From: Eshraghiella sp050874365
GTDB taxonomy: Bacteria; Bacillota; Clostridia; Lachnospirales; Lachnospiraceae
Assembly: GCA_050874365.1 (NCBI GenBank)
Contig: JBNMKN010000106.1
Location: forward strand, 1-6,494
DNA: 6,494 nucleotides
Direction: 5' to 3'
In this document: piece by piece, positions 6,236-6,494 of the stretch
Position numbering within the stretch: the stretch's first letter is position 1
Layout: each line of letters starts with the position of its first letter
Position numbers and translations under genes: made by a program
The notes under the pieces: generated by a model
Told to the model about the DNA's origin: nothing
The model's database searches: none
What the model saw: the letters and a program-made list of their open reading frames with translations, nothing else

Positions 6236-6494
6236 TTATGCGTTTTCTTCTTCAAATTTCTTCATGAACTCAACTAACTTCTGAACACCTTCTATTGGCA
6301 TTGCATTATAAATGCTGGCTCTCATACCGCCCACAGTTCTGTGTCCCTTAAGGTTCTCAAACCCTGCTTCTTTAGCTTCCTTAACGAACTTGGCGTCAAG
6401 TTCTTCATTACCTGTAACAAAAGGAACATTCATTAATGAACGATCCTTAGGAACTACTGTTCCTTTGAATAATTTACTATGGTCAAGGAAATCA
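6236..6494 (-). CDS. serC: Phosphoserine aminotransferase, C-terminal part (5' end beyond the window)
   Basis: SerC is a pyridoxal-phosphate enzyme that converts 3-phosphohydroxypyruvate and glutamate to O-phosphoserine and 2-oxoglutarate. The last 85 codons are present, read from base 6493 in the minus direction and ending with TAA at 6236. The fragment shows the typical SerC ending: a short stretch then RSLMNVPF, the LKGHRTVGGMRASIYNAMP block and a terminal helix ending in FMKKFEEENA. GHR and GGMRAS are the strongly conserved substrate-phosphate-binding and dimer-interface region of the family. The pyridoxal-phosphate lysine lies outside the window. An internal methionine at 6433 is not the start, because the conserved sequence continues in frame ahead of it to the window edge. 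It is followed 54 bases on by serA in the same direction, the standard serC-serA order of many Clostridia. Confidence 0.95.
   Translation of the reverse strand, partial: DFLDHSKLFKGTVVPKDRSLMNVPFVTGNEELDAKFVKEAKEAGFENLKGHRTVGGMRASIYNAMPIEGVQKLVEFMKKFEEENA

Noticed and set aside
5727..6284. Long plus-strand open frame (185 codons) opposite serA
   Set aside because: It lies almost entirely antisense to well-conserved serA codons, has low-complexity Ser/Ala/Leu composition and no family resemblance. It is a by-product of codon bias on the other strand.
1..6494. Defence system, mobile element, CRISPR array or tRNA
   Set aside because: No direct repeats, terminal inverted repeats, transposase or integrase motifs or tRNA-like folds were seen. 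The genes are packed, colinear and housekeeping-like.

Overview
The window looks like chromosomal DNA from a low-GC Gram-positive bacterium of the Clostridia, probably Lachnospiraceae or a close relative. This is inferred from the AT-rich sequence, the strong AAGGAG-type ribosome binding sites, the protein flavour (GVNNIP-type SerA with a C-terminal ACT domain, DUF1015 beside it) and the tightly packed operons. All six genes lie on the minus strand, so transcription runs from right to left. There are no RNA genes, mobile elements, CRISPR arrays or signs of recent transfer.

Right half, first transcription unit (6494 to about 3718). It holds the 3' end of serC (phosphoserine aminotransferase), then serA (3-phosphoglycerate dehydrogenase with an ACT domain), then a complete DUF1015 gene, and ends at a rho-independent terminator. 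SerA and SerC catalyse the first two steps of phosphorylated serine biosynthesis, from 3-phosphoglycerate to 3-phosphohydroxypyruvate to O-phosphoserine. No recognisable phosphoserine phosphatase is visible. The DUF1015 protein carries a DGHHR motif and sits 11 bases behind serA, so it is a candidate for a serine- or phosphoserine-linked role. A GC-rich hairpin fills most of the serC-serA gap.

Left half, second transcription unit (about 3723 to 1). A probable promoter with an extended -10 element sits directly behind the terminator. It drives a GlgB-like protein, then an MscS-type mechanosensitive channel (ATGA overlap), then a membrane-anchored M15-type peptidase (2-base gap, GTG start) that runs off the left edge. 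The GlgB-like protein keeps the N-terminal, CBM48-like and C-terminal domains of a glycogen branching enzyme. Its barrel has lost several hallmark residues and two loops, so it may be a non-catalytic glucan-binding paralogue or an enzyme of altered activity. The channel and the wall peptidase are both envelope functions, which suggests a unit concerned with the envelope or osmotic state, but that link is inference.

The most interesting items are the eroded branching-enzyme paralogue coupled to envelope genes, the DUF1015 gene in the serine operon, and an apparent change at the expected catalytic glutamate position of SerA.
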